The position numbers and the translations under genes were made by a program. From the NCBI RefSeq assembly GCF_030296755.1, contig NZ_AP027741.1, positions 496,001 to 560,000 of the forward strand: a stretch of 64,000 nucleotides of DNA, in the 5' to 3' direction. Below the pieces are notes generated by a model. It made no database searches and was not told the DNA's origin. It saw only the letters and a program-made list of their open reading frames with translations. This DNA comes from Methylophaga marina. Its GTDB lineage: Bacteria > Pseudomonadota > Gammaproteobacteria > Nitrosococcales > Methylophagaceae. Below are positions 10,309-19,877 of this stretch, piece by piece. Each line of letters starts with the position of its first letter. The stretch's first letter is position 1.

Positions 10309-12320
10309 TTAAACAGCGGCCGGACCCAAGGCTATCTTCCTTAGATGTTCCAAGTCATCACGTAGCTTGGCAGCCTCTTCAAATTCAAGGTTTTGCGCAT
10401 GTTTGTACATGGCGTTTTCTATCTGCTGAATTCGTTTAGCCAGTTGCTGTGGCGTGAGTGAGGCATACTTGGCCTGCTCTTCAGCGACTTCTGCGGCATA
10501 TTTATCATTGGCTGGTTTGGACATAGCCTCATCCATGCCCATTCGAATCGCTTTTTTATGCCCTGTGGCGTAATGCCATGTTCTTCGTTAAAGGCAATCT
10601 GTTTTTCCCGACGACGATCAGTCTCATCAATCGCGCGCTTCATAGAGCCCGTGATTTCATCGGCATATAAAATAGCTCGACCATTCAGGTTTCTTGCAGC
10701 ACGACCTATTGTTTGAATAAGAGAGCGATCACTGCGAAGGAAACCTTCTTTATCAGCGTCCAGTATTGCTACTAATGAGACTTCCGGTATATCCAAACCT
10801 TCTCGTAGTAGGTTAATACCGATAAGCACATCAAATTCACCCAGTCGTAAATCACGAATAATTTCCACTCGCTCAACGGTATCGATATCAGAATGTAAGT
10901 AACGTACTTTGACATTGTGCTCACGTAGATACTCCGTGAGATCTTCTGCCATGCGTTTGGTTAACGTGGTGATTAATACACGCTCACCGATAGCTGCGCG
11001 CTTATTAATTTCAGATAAGACATCATCGACTTGTGTCCCAACAGGCCGAATTTCGACTTGTGGATCGACCAGTCCTGTTGGCCTAACCACTTGTTCGACG
11101 ATGGTGCTGGAGTGTTCATTTTCATATTTGCCCGGTGTCGCCGAAACAAAAATCGTTTGTGGGGCTAACTTCTCCCATTCTTCAAACATCAAAGGCCGAT
11201 TATCCAATGCAGAAGGAAGTCGAAAACCGTAGTTGACCAAGGTCTCTTTTCTAGAGCGGTCGCCTTTATACATCGCACCAATCTGCGGCACCATCACGTG
11301 ACTTTCATCGATCACCAGAATGGCATCGTCAGGCAAGTAATCAAATAAGGTTGGCGGTGCTTCCCCCGGCCCACGTCCAGATAAATGGCGGGAATAGTTT
11401 TCAATGCCGTTGCAATATCCCAGCTCCAGCAACATCTCGATATCAAAGCGGGTGCGTTGTTCTAAACGTTGTGCTTCGACCAGCTTATTGTCAGCATTGA
11501 GATGTTCGAGTCGTTCTTTTAACTCTTCTTTGATGGCATCGACGGCTTTTAAGAGGTTATCGCGTGGTGTGACATAGTGCGTTTTCGGGTAAATGGTAAT
11601 GCGGCTCACCCGCTGTAGAATTTCACCTGTCAGAGGATCGAAGTAGCTGATTTGTTCGACTTCATCATCGAATAACTCAACTCTTACAGCATCACGCTCA
11701 GATTCTGCCGGGAAGATATCTATCACCTCTCCTCTCACCCGATAAGTACCTCGATGCAATTCGACATCGTTACGGCTGTATTGCAACTCGGTCAAACGTC
11801 GCAGAATATCCCGCTGACTGATGACATCACCCTGAACCAGATGTAACACCATCTCCAAATAGGCATCTTTTTCACCCAAACCATATATACAGGACACACT
11901 TGATACGATAATCGCATCCCGTCTTTCCAACATGGCTTTGGTTGCCGACAAGCGCATTTGTTCGATCTGCTCGTTGACCGACGCATCCTTATCTATAAAA
12001 GTATCTGAGGATGGTACGTACGCTTCCGGTTGGTAATAATCGTAATAAGAGACAAAATATTCCACCGCATTATTGGGGAAGAAATCTTTCATCTCACTGT
12101 ATAATTGCGCGGCCAGGGTCTTATTAGGGGCCAGAACCATCATTGGCCGCCCCAGAGCTTGCGCAACATTGGCAATGGTAAACGTTTTACCAGAACCTGT
12201 TACCCCAAGCAGGGTTTGCCACATTTCACCGTTTTCCAAGCCTTCAATCAAAGTCTTGATTGCAGTTGGTTGATCCCCGGCAGGAGAAAATTCGCTGACT
12301 AGCTGAAAATGTTTACTCAT
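10309..12320 (-). CDS. uvrB: excinuclease ABC subunit B (UvrB), frameshifted near the C-terminus
   Basis: From ATG 12320 the product has the UvrB start ([15 protein letters not shown]), Walker A (GVTGSGKT), the beta-hairpin region, SATPGKYE, and C-terminal helicase motifs ([25 protein letters not shown]). The frame goes wrong after [10 protein letters not shown] at a run of six A (plus-strand T 10552-10557). One extra A restores [13 protein letters not shown] and the terminal UVR domain (residues [25 protein letters not shown]) ending at 10309. I annotate the restored gene, about 670 residues, the normal length. It acts with UvrA and UvrC in nucleotide excision repair. A genuine mutation would remove the UvrC-contact domain. 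Confidence 0.93.
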
Positions 12321-12398
12321 ACGTCTTTAGCATCGATTATGTTTGGCGTATATTATTGAGATATTTATCAATTTACCGTGTTAAATGAAGGAAAGATT

Positions 12399-13583
12399 TT
12401 GACTATCAAGCTCTCCCAACGTGTTCAAAACATCAAACCGTCTCCGACTTTGGCAATCACAGCACGCGCTGCGGCGCTGAGAGCCGAGGGCAAAGATGTT
12501 ATTGGTCTGGGTGCAGGCGAACCCGACTTCGATACTCCTGAACACATCAAACAAGCTGCCATTGAAGCTATCCACAGCGGCAAAACAAAATACACGCCCG
12601 TAGATGGCACCGCAGATTTGAAAGATGCCATCATCAAAAAGTTCTCAAGAGATAATGGGCTCGAGTATGCCGCGAATCAAGTCCTAGTTTCCGTCGGTGG
12701 TAAACAAAGCTTTTTCAACTTGGCTCAAGCCTTCATTGAAGCAGGTGATGAGGTCATCATCCCCGCACCATACTGGGTATCATACCCGGATATGACACTG
12801 CTTGCTGACGGCGTACCCGTAATTATCGAAGCCGGTCAGGAAAATCAGTTCAAAATCACACCAGAACAATTAGAAGCGGCGATCACAGATAAAACCAAAC
12901 TGTTCGTTATCAATAGCCCATCTAACCCAACTGGCATGGCTTACAGTCTGAAAGAGCTGGAAGCACTAGGTGAAGTGTTACGCAAACATCCAAACATTTT
13001 TATCGCCACTGATGATATGTATGAACATATCTACTGGGCTGACGAACCGTTCTGCAATATTTTGAATGCCTGCCCGGATCTACATGATAGAACACTGGTT
13101 ATGAATGGCGTTTCCAAAGCGTATTCAATGACTGGCTGGCGTATTGGTTATGCAGCTGGCCCAGCACCATTAATTGCTGCAATGAAAAAAGTACAGTCGC
13201 AAAGCACATCCAACCCAGCATCTATCTCACAAGCAGCAGCCGTAGAAGCATTGAACGGTGATCAGTCATGCATTAAAACCATGTTAGCTGAGTTCAAAAA
13301 ACGTCATGACTATGTCGTTTCTGAATTAAACAAAATGCCTGGCGTGGATTCATTAGAAACAGACGGTACGTTTTATGTTTTCCCAAGCATCGCCGGTGTA
13401 TTGGAAAACAAAACTGAACTGAAGGACGATATGGATTTTGCCGAAGCCCTATTAGTAGAAAAAGGCGTAGCTGTTGTGCCTGGTTCTGCGTTCGGATTGA
13501 AAAACCACATTCGTCTTTCAATCGCGACCAGCGAAGAAAACCTTCGTAACGCACTGATTCGTATTGCCGAATTTATTGCGTAA
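12399..13583 (+). CDS. pyridoxal-phosphate aspartate aminotransferase (class I, Ib type)
   Basis: The likely start is TTG 12399, five bases after an AAGGAAAG ribosome site; a GTG at 12378 would include that site. The 394-residue product is a fold-type I aminotransferase: GLGAGEPDFDTPEHIK, KTKYTPVDGT, the SPSNPTG motif, DDMYEHIYW, the Schiff-base lysine in NGVSKAYSMTGWRIGYAAGP, and a C-terminal arginine in RLSIATS for the substrate carboxylate. Family members transfer the amino group between aspartate and 2-oxoglutarate, sometimes also prephenate. Monocistronic, followed by tRNA-Asn. Confidence 0.9.
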   Translation: MTIKLSQRVQNIKPSPTLAITARAAALRAEGKDVIGLGAGEPDFDTPEHIKQAAIEAIHSGKTKYTPVDGTADLKDAIIKKFSRDNGLEYAANQVLVSVGGKQSFFNLAQAFIEAGDEVIIPAPYWVSYPDMTLLADGVPVIIEAGQENQFKITPEQLEAAITDKTKLFVINSPSNPTGMAYSLKELEALGEVLRKHPNIFIATDDMYEHIYWADEPFCNILNACPDLHDRTLVMNGVSKAYSMTGWRIGYAAGPAPLIAAMKKVQSQSTSNPASISQAAAVEALNGDQSCIKTMLAEFKKRHDYVVSELNKMPGVDSLETDGTFYVFPSIAGVLENKTELKDDMDFAEALLVEKGVAVVPGSAFGLKNHIRLSIATSEENLRNALIRIAEFIA

Positions 13584-13646
13584 AAAATTATTCAAATTTA
13601 GGCTTGACCTACACAGGTCAAGCCACTAGAATAGCCATCTTTCTGT

Positions 13647-13722
13647 TCCCCGATAGCTCAGTTGGTAGAGCAAATGACTGTTAATCATTGGGTCGCTGGT
13701 TCGAGTCCAGCTCGGGGAGCCA
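13647..13722 (+). tRNA. tRNA-Asn (anticodon GTT)
   Basis: A 76-nt cloverleaf with encoded CCA. The acceptor stem is TCCCCGA/TCGGGGA with G as discriminator, the D arm is AGCTCAGTTGGTAGAGC, the anticodon arm AATGA-CTGTTAA-TCATT gives GTT, and the T arm is GCTGGTTCGAGTCCAGC. Confidence 0.96.
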
Positions 13723-13736
13723 AAGAATATATAAAG

Positions 13737-13767
13737 CCTCAAAGAGTCGCTCTTTGAGGTTTTTTTA
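13737..13767 (+). terminator. terminator after tRNA-Asn
   Basis: A perfect ten-base stem CCTCAAAGAG-TCG-CTCTTTGAGG is followed by a run of eight T, a strong rho-independent terminator 15 nt after the tRNA. Confidence 0.92.
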
Positions 13768-14293
13768 TTTCAGCAATATTTATGTCGACTCGTATTCTTT
13801 ACCTGCTAAATTGACGAGTTTGATAGAAGGTTGCTGCTATAAACCAATTTGGTAATTTCTTTAATACTCTCCTCTGAAGCATCAATAGTTTTACACTTAG
13901 CACTTTATTTTTAAGATATAAATCTCAAAACAGGCTATTTACTGATTTTTACTTCAGTTGGCTATAGCGACCATTGATGTGAAATCAAAATCAGCTGTTA
14001 CAAAACACTTCGCGACAACTTGTTTTGTGTATATGCCATCCACTGCATCAATAATCAAAGCGATGTCGGACACGTTCTTTCCTCTGACTAAATTGTATTA
14101 CTACAACGGTGATTAGCCTGTTTTTGTAGAAGTTCAGGCCATGCTTCTCGCGTCGATGACGTTCAATTTCCATAGACCTAACAAATATATATACAACACC
14201 ATAATTAACATCATCACTAGATATATCTTCAAACTTATTGGCCGATTATTACCGACAAATAGGGTGCTGTAGTGATTGGTGCATATGCTTTAC
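13768..14293. other. gene-less interval
   Basis: About 0.5 kb with no convincing gene. A minus-strand stretch near 13990-14070 reads SDIALIIDAVDGIYTKQV before going out of frame. That might be the remains of a small accessory protein, but it is too short to claim. No repeats or attachment sites were recognised. Confidence 0.5.
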
Positions 14294-15136
14294 TTATGGC
14301 AACCAGGGTGACTCAATTTTCGATGATTCAAACAGGGCATCAATTTGTACGCTATACCGTTGTTTATCTGCTTGTTTGTATAAGACATACACTGGAAAAG
14401 TAAACTCAGGATAGTGTTCATTGTGCTTTAAAAGTCCTGCTTTTATATGGTGCTCAACCACACGTGTTCGAAAATAGCCGCTTCCACCGTTTGTTAAAAT
14501 GTAATGTAATGCTAATGGTCCAAGGCTAATAGTGAGTTGTGCTCGTGCATGTTCCGGTAAAGCCACATCATGTTGACGTCTAAAGTCATCTCCCCAGTCC
14601 ACGTAGACATATGGGTGAGGATTATCAACGGAACTCACGTGGATGAGTTTTTCTTCTAATAGTTGCTCGACCTGAACGCCAGGCCAATATTCAGGTTGAT
14701 GAACCAAAATAATATCTAGAACACCATTCTCAAGTTGCTCCATAAGCGATTGACGTTCACCAATCTCTGTTCTTATAGCCACTTCACTTTCAGTGATATT
14801 GAGTGCATTTAGCCATTGCAAGACAAGCGGACTCCATAAACTCACTTCACTGCCAATATTGAGTACATTTTGTACTCCTTGGGGTAAAGGCAGATCACGT
14901 TTCGCCAGCTCCCACGATTGCACCATTTTCGTAGCATGTTCAACAAACCTGACACCATTTGAAGTCAAACTTGCACCGGAGCGGTTTCGAACAAATAATT
15001 TACACCCAAGTTGTCCCTCAAGGTTATGAATTCGAGCCGTTACGGTCGTTTGAGTGACATGCAGCTTTTCTGCTGCTGAGATAAAACTTCCCGATCTGAC
15101 AATTTCAAGAAAGGTTCTGGCTAAACTGACATCCAT
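14294..15136 (-). CDS. LysR-type transcriptional regulator divergent from the cysJI cluster
   Basis: 280 residues. The N-terminal winged helix is standard LysR (DVSLARTFLEIVRSGSFISAAEKLHVTQTTVTARI, LEGQLGCKLFVR), followed by a periplasmic-binding-like effector domain. It is divergent from cysJ with only about 100 bp between, the classical arrangement for a LysR protein controlling its neighbour. A CysB/Cbl-like role in sulfur control is plausible by context only; the effector domain is not recognisably CysB-like. The intergenic region is AT-rich with several ATATT/AATAT half-sites. Confidence 0.85.
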   Translation of the reverse strand: MDVSLARTFLEIVRSGSFISAAEKLHVTQTTVTARIHNLEGQLGCKLFVRNRSGASLTSNGVRFVEHATKMVQSWELAKRDLPLPQGVQNVLNIGSEVSLWSPLVLQWLNALNITESEVAIRTEIGERQSLMEQLENGVLDIILVHQPEYWPGVQVEQLLEEKLIHVSSVDNPHPYVYVDWGDDFRRQHDVALPEHARAQLTISLGPLALHYILTNGGSGYFRTRVVEHHIKAGLLKHNEHYPEFTFPVYVLYKQADKQRYSVQIDALFESSKIESPWLP

Positions 15137-15238
15137 ATGAATATTTTTGATATTAAATTAAGATAATATTCATTATATATTATTAAACATTCTCTCCATA
15201 ATGTGTTTCAACATTCACAGCGATTAGAAACACACTTC

Positions 15239-16957
15239 ATGCAAAACTTAGCTACATCATTATTCACAACATCTGAGTGGGAGGCTGTAGCAAACCTTCT
15301 AAAGCGTTTGTCTAATGAACAAACAGAATGGTTAGCGAATAACTTATTAGATATTTCTACTACAGATAAAAGCATAGCTACTGAAAAGAGAGCAGTTGTA
15401 GCCTATGGAACAGAAACAGGCAATTCCAAAGGTATTGCTCAGCAGTTTTATGAAAAAGCAGTTCATCATAATAAATCAATAGAACTCATTAACCTGGCGG
15501 ATTTCAAACTCAAGCAACTAAAACAGATTAATCAGCTATATATTGTGTGTAGTACTCATGGCGATGGCGAACCACCTGAGCCCATCGCATCGTTCTATGA
15601 TGAGCTAATACACCTTAATGAAGACCTTTCTCATCTATCCTATGCTGTACTCGCTTTGGGTGACAGTTCATACGATCACTTCTGTCTCACCGGCATCACA
15701 ATTGATGATAGATTGCGTGAGCTCAATGCTTCACCATTTACTGAATGTGTAGAGTGTGATGTTGATTTTGAAGAAACAGCTGAAGAATGGATTACTTACT
15801 GTCTTCCAACGTTACCGAATATGACGAAAAACAGCGAAGTACTCACAAAAAGCCGTCATAAAATCCGTACATCAACCTACTCAAAAACCAGTCCACTCTC
15901 TGTAGAAGTGATCAAGAATACGCGTTTATCTGATGACTCAAGATCAAACCCGATCCATCATTTAGAGTTACAGGTACCAGACAATATTCAACTGAGTCTC
16001 ACCGCGGGTGATGGAATCGGGGTTTTACCTCAAAATCCCCCTCAGCTCGTTCGCCAAATTTTATCCTTAACAACATTTTCTGGGGATGAATCTGTCGTTG
16101 TAAAACAGAGAGCTGTACCACTGGTGGAGGCTTTACGTGAATATTGTGATCTCACTTTAGTCACAGCACAATGTTTAACTAAATGGAGTGAGACTTCAAA
16201 CAACCGTGACCTGATAAAACTGTGCCAAGATAAACAAACATTACGCTCATATCTCAAACGGCATCAGTTAACAGACATTCTAGTCAACCACTCTTTACAG
16301 TTAACTCCACAGCAGCTGGTCGATAGCTTAAGACCATTACAACCTCGTTTATATGACGTTGCCAACAGTACTCGCCAGATTCAAGATGAATTGCATCTTA
16401 CTGTAGAAAAGTATCGGTATTCTTGGTCTGGGAAATTACAAAATGGAATTTGTTCAACATATTTAACGGGTATTGAAGAAGGTGAAAATCTTCTTGTTTT
16501 CCCCCACCACAATAAACGGTTTCATTTACCCACGAATCAAAACAGTCCCATTATCCTCATTGCTGACGGTACAGGAATAGCCCCTTTTCGCGCCTTCATA
16601 CAAGAGATTCAGTCTAATCCTAACCGTGAACACAGCGTGTGGTTGATACTAAGAGAATGTACATTTTTAAATGACTTCCTCTATCAAACGGAGTGGTCCC
16701 AGTATCTAAAAGATGGCTTATTAACTCGTTTAAATACCTCTTTTTTTGACGATGTTCCCAATAAATCAATCTACGACATCATTCAAGATAATGAAGAAAC
16801 GTTTAACGGTTGGTTAAGTGCTGGCGCGCACCTGTATCTATCTGGTCACAAAGAGATATTTGACCAACTTACACAAACGTTGAGCAAGACATCATCTTAT
16901 AAGCAAAGCTGGCTTCAACTCACCCAACAAAAACGACTACACAAAAACGTATATTAA
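15239..16957 (+). CDS. cysJ: sulfite reductase (NADPH) flavoprotein alpha component
   Basis: About 572 residues from ATG 15239 (MQNLATSLFTTSEW, aligning with CysJ N-termini); an upstream GTG at 15203 is also in frame. Domain order is an FMN flavodoxin (AYGTETGNSKGIAQQF; CSTHGDGEPPEP), a connecting FAD domain, and an NADPH-binding ferredoxin-reductase domain (IADGTGIAPFRAFIQE), ending in the typical aromatic tail (KRLHKNVY). It passes electrons from NADPH to CysI, encoded 16 bp downstream. Some sites deviate from consensus (STHGDG for STQGEG, IADGTGIAPF for VGPGTGIAPF), suggesting a diverged lineage. Confidence 0.9.
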   Translation: MQNLATSLFTTSEWEAVANLLKRLSNEQTEWLANNLLDISTTDKSIATEKRAVVAYGTETGNSKGIAQQFYEKAVHHNKSIELINLADFKLKQLKQINQLYIVCSTHGDGEPPEPIASFYDELIHLNEDLSHLSYAVLALGDSSYDHFCLTGITIDDRLRELNASPFTECVECDVDFEETAEEWITYCLPTLPNMTKNSEVLTKSRHKIRTSTYSKTSPLSVEVIKNTRLSDDSRSNPIHHLELQVPDNIQLSLTAGDGIGVLPQNPPQLVRQILSLTTFSGDESVVVKQRAVPLVEALREYCDLTLVTAQCLTKWSETSNNRDLIKLCQDKQTLRSYLKRHQLTDILVNHSLQLTPQQLVDSLRPLQPRLYDVANSTRQIQDELHLTVEKYRYSWSGKLQNGICSTYLTGIEEGENLLVFPHHNKRFHLPTNQNSPIILIADGTGIAPFRAFIQEIQSNPNREHSVWLILRECTFLNDFLYQTEWSQYLKDGLLTRLNTSFFDDVPNKSIYDIIQDNEETFNGWLSAGAHLYLSGHKEIFDQLTQTLSKTSSYKQSWLQLTQQKRLHKNVY

Positions 16958-16973
16958 TTTACGGAGAAATAAA

Positions 16974-18692
16974 GTGACTACACTCACTATTGCGCGACAC
17001 TCTGATATTAGCCAACCTCTTAATGAACAGCACAGTAATGAGCAGCTTAAAGCAAAAAGTCATTTCTTGAGAGGCACGATCCGTGAAGGACTCCATGATG
17101 CTAATACGGGAGGTATTAGTCACGATGATGGATTGTTAACAAAATTCCATGGTATCTATCAGCAAGATGATCGTGATACACGACAACATCGTCTCATTCG
17201 AAAACTTGAGCCTCATTATCAATTTATGGTGAGACTACGAATTCCAGGTGGAAGATTAACCAAACAACAATGGATTGAAATAGACCGTTTATCACGAATT
17301 TACTCATCGAATGGAATTCGTATTACCACACGTCAAACGATTCAATTTCATGGTGTGGGAAAACAATGCTTACAACCACTCCTGATAAGTCTAGAAAAAA
17401 TCGGAATTGATACTCTTGCTGCGTGTGGCGATGATAATCGAGGTATTGTTTGTGGAGTCAACCCTGACGCGTCAAGAGTAGCTCAACAAGTCTATGACCT
17501 AGCAAGAGAGACAAGCTCACGCCTCTTACCTAAAACAGATGCTTATCGAGAAACTTGGTATGACACCCCTCCTTCAGCCTCCCAATCTGAGGAGCCACTT
17601 TATGGCGAAACGTATTTACCCCGTAAATTTAAAATAGGATTCGTCATCCCTCCTGATAATGATATTGATATATTTGCCCAGGACGTCGGTTTTATAGCTG
17701 TTATTGAGAAATCTCGACTGGTTGGTTTCAATGTGTGTGTTGGCGGTGGTATGGGGCAACTTGATTCTAGAGAAGATAGCTATCCGAGGCTATCCACCCC
17801 CATTGGCTTTATAGAAGCATCAGACGCACCATTTATTGCTGAAGTCATCATGACTATTCAACGCGATTATGGGGATAGAAAAGATAGACATCGTGCCCGT
17901 TTCAAATACACATTAGATAGAATCGGTCTAGACAGCTTTAAAAATTTACTCGTAAACCGTTTCGGCAAAAAACTAGCCCCTTTGAAGCCATACAGATTAA
18001 CAAATAATGGTGATAAGTTAGGCTGGCATCAGACTGAGGATAGTCAGTGGCTGGCAACATTGCATATTCAAAGTGGACGTATCAATCATCATTTACAAGA
18101 TCAGTTACAAGCTTTCTTTCAGCAATATAGTGGTGAAATCCGGTTAACAGCGAACCAGAATATTCAGCTTATCAATATTCCACCATATGACATTTATGAC
18201 GTAGCAAGGCGATTGTCTGATCTTGGTTTATACGAAAGGTTGATCCCCTCCAGTCAAGAAGCCGTTACGTTGAGCTGTGTTGCACTTCCAACGTGTGGGC
18301 TGGCTATGGCTGAAGCAGAAAGAATAACGCCAGACTTTCTTGCCCTTTTTAATGATTTGAAACGTCAGTATGACCTCCAAACAAAACCTATCACACTAAG
18401 AATTACTGGTTGTCCCAATGGGTGTGCTCGCCCCTACTTAGCTGAGATAGCCTTAACAGGACGAGCGCCAGGTTTATATAACTTATATCTTGGAGGTAGC
18501 CACCGAGGAGACCGGCTAGCCACGCTACATGAGAAAAATCTCAGTCAAACTCAGGTTCTGGATGCCTTGGCTCCTTTATTCGATTTGTATTCAACAGATC
18601 GCCTCAACAACGAGTATTTTGGGGACTTCCTTCACCGATGTCATTTCATTAAATCCTCATCCATCTCAAATCAGTCAATACAGGAAAGATAG
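16974..18692 (+). CDS. cysI: sulfite reductase hemoprotein beta component
   Basis: 572 residues from GTG 16974, preceded by ACGGAGAAA. It has the duplicated nitrite/sulfite reductase ferredoxin-like halves. The four cysteines that bind the coupled 4Fe-4S cluster and siroheme are present: Cys435 and Cys441 (CVALPTCGLAMAEAE), Cys480 and Cys484 (CPNGCARP). The early arginine-rich RIPGGRLTKQQW and TTRQTIQFHGV elements match CysI. It reduces sulfite to sulfide with six electrons from CysJ. The downstream gene starts immediately after its stop, so they form one operon. Confidence 0.93.
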   Translation: MTTLTIARHSDISQPLNEQHSNEQLKAKSHFLRGTIREGLHDANTGGISHDDGLLTKFHGIYQQDDRDTRQHRLIRKLEPHYQFMVRLRIPGGRLTKQQWIEIDRLSRIYSSNGIRITTRQTIQFHGVGKQCLQPLLISLEKIGIDTLAACGDDNRGIVCGVNPDASRVAQQVYDLARETSSRLLPKTDAYRETWYDTPPSASQSEEPLYGETYLPRKFKIGFVIPPDNDIDIFAQDVGFIAVIEKSRLVGFNVCVGGGMGQLDSREDSYPRLSTPIGFIEASDAPFIAEVIMTIQRDYGDRKDRHRARFKYTLDRIGLDSFKNLLVNRFGKKLAPLKPYRLTNNGDKLGWHQTEDSQWLATLHIQSGRINHHLQDQLQAFFQQYSGEIRLTANQNIQLINIPPYDIYDVARRLSDLGLYERLIPSSQEAVTLSCVALPTCGLAMAEAERITPDFLALFNDLKRQYDLQTKPITLRITGCPNGCARPYLAEIALTGRAPGLYNLYLGGSHRGDRLATLHEKNLSQTQVLDALAPLFDLYSTDRLNNEYFGDFLHRCHFIKSSSISNQSIQER

Positions 18693-19019
18693 ATGTCTGA
18701 ATTTCTTTTTATACAAAGCCGAGATCCCTTCACAGATGCACTGACTAAATCGCAATATGAATTAATTCACCATCTCGCCAATGCAGGCAATCGTGTGACG
18801 GTAGTACTTATCCAGAATGGGGTTATGCCTGCCACCAAAAGCAGCATTTTTACGCCCTTTACTAAATTACTTCATGAAAACATCACATTGGTTGCTGACA
18901 AATTCTCTCTCCAACAGAGAGAAATAGATGCTGAACAATTGATACCAGAAATATTAACCACTGATCTGGATATTGTTATCAAAGCATTACTGTCGGGACA
19001 AAAAGTCATTTGGAATTAG
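18693..19019 (+). CDS. DsrE/TusC-like sulfur-relay family protein
   Basis: 108 residues with the small alpha/beta DsrE-like pattern: an N-terminal strand (FLFIQSRDPFTD), helix ELIHHLANAGN, strand RVTVVLIQNGVM, and a late helix-strand ending KALLSGQKVIWN. No cysteine is present, as in TusC/DsrF-type partners that do not carry the persulfide. It starts directly after the cysI stop and is followed by two more small genes of this type, together a TusBCD/DsrEFH-like set. Confidence 0.65.
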   Translation: MSEFLFIQSRDPFTDALTKSQYELIHHLANAGNRVTVVLIQNGVMPATKSSIFTPFTKLLHENITLVADKFSLQQREIDAEQLIPEILTTDLDIVIKALLSGQKVIWN

Positions 19020-19028
19020 GAGATGTCA

Positions 19029-19442
19029 ATGTCACATAATAAAACACTCACTTTCGCCTTTATGGATCCACCATTTGAGAGCGAGCGCACCGTCACTTTT
19101 TTTAGATTACTCGATGCCGCCTTAGATGCTAATTCTCATGTGAAGGTATTTGCTTATGAAGGTGCTGCTGCTTTGTCATTCGCCAAGCAACAACAACATG
19201 GCAATGCCATCCATGGACATGATACTGAACAAGAAGATCATCCACTGACCAAAACATGGATTGCGTCGCTACAGAATAAAGCACGTAAGAAAGCACTCTC
19301 TTTTGAATGGATTAATTGTGGCTTATGCGTCGATGAGCGTGGCGTCAATGACACCATCCCCGGTTGTCATCGTGGAGGACCAGCCGATTTATGGCGCTAT
19401 GCCTCAGAATCATTTAACACATTAACTATTGGAACTCGCTAA
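19029..19442 (+). CDS. DsrE/TusD-like sulfur-relay protein
   Basis: I prefer ATG 19029 because AGGAG ends at 19022; the in-frame ATG at 19023 has no spacing. About 137 residues: strand TLTFAFMDPPFESER, helix TFFRLLDAALDAN, strand HVKVFAYEGAAALSF, a His/Asp/Glu-rich linker, then EWINCGLCVDERGVND and PGCHRGG. The cysteines in NCGLCVDERG occupy the position of the active persulfide-forming cysteine of TusD/DsrE proteins. Middle member of the three-gene sulfur-relay-like set after cysJI. Confidence 0.7.
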   Translation: MSHNKTLTFAFMDPPFESERTVTFFRLLDAALDANSHVKVFAYEGAAALSFAKQQQHGNAIHGHDTEQEDHPLTKTWIASLQNKARKKALSFEWINCGLCVDERGVNDTIPGCHRGGPADLWRYASESFNTLTIGTR

Positions 19443-19444
19443 TC

Positions 19445-19838
19445 ATGAAAGTCTTACAAATACTCGATCAAGCTTTCAGAACAGTTGTGGAAGAACAAGA
19501 TGAAACGATTCTATGGTTAATTCAATGCATGCAAAAAAATTGAGCATACCGATATCGATCAACTCCAGTTATTACTCACAGGCCAAGCCGTCTATTACAC
19601 GCAACAAAAAAAACAGCAGCCTCAACTAAAAATAGGTGATTGGCAGCAAACTCAACCAGCGAATATCAATACCGATATAGGCAACCTGATTTCATCTCAT
19701 ATTCCTATTTATGTTGTGTATGAAGATTTATGGGATAGAGGGTTAGAAATGGAAGCGCTTAGAGAAGGTATACAAGTCGTGAATAGACAACAGCTCGTGC
19801 CTATCTTCGAACAAGCCGACCAAATATGGCACTGGTAA
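19445..19838 (+). CDS. TusB/DsrH-like sulfur-relay protein, frameshifted
   Basis: The frame opens MKVLQILDQAFRTVVEEQDE and stops early after an A-run of seven (19533-19539). Removing one A gives MQKIEHTDIDQLQLLLTGQA and continues to the stop at 19838, about 131 codons. The C-terminus (IPIYVVYEDLWDRGLEMEA ... QADQIWHW) matches the DsrH/TusB pattern of 'VY..EDL..RGL' and a terminal tryptophan. No other small gene fits here. Either a base-calling error or a disrupted gene; context with the two DsrE-like genes supports the family assignment. Confidence 0.6.
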
Positions 19839-19877
19839 TGCTCACCAAAATAGCCATTCAAAATCAGGAGTTCTATC

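Noticed and set aside
10309-10542. A separate 77-residue UVR-domain protein after uvrB
   Set aside because: It is the natural C-terminus of UvrB in another frame, rejoined by one base at an A-run.
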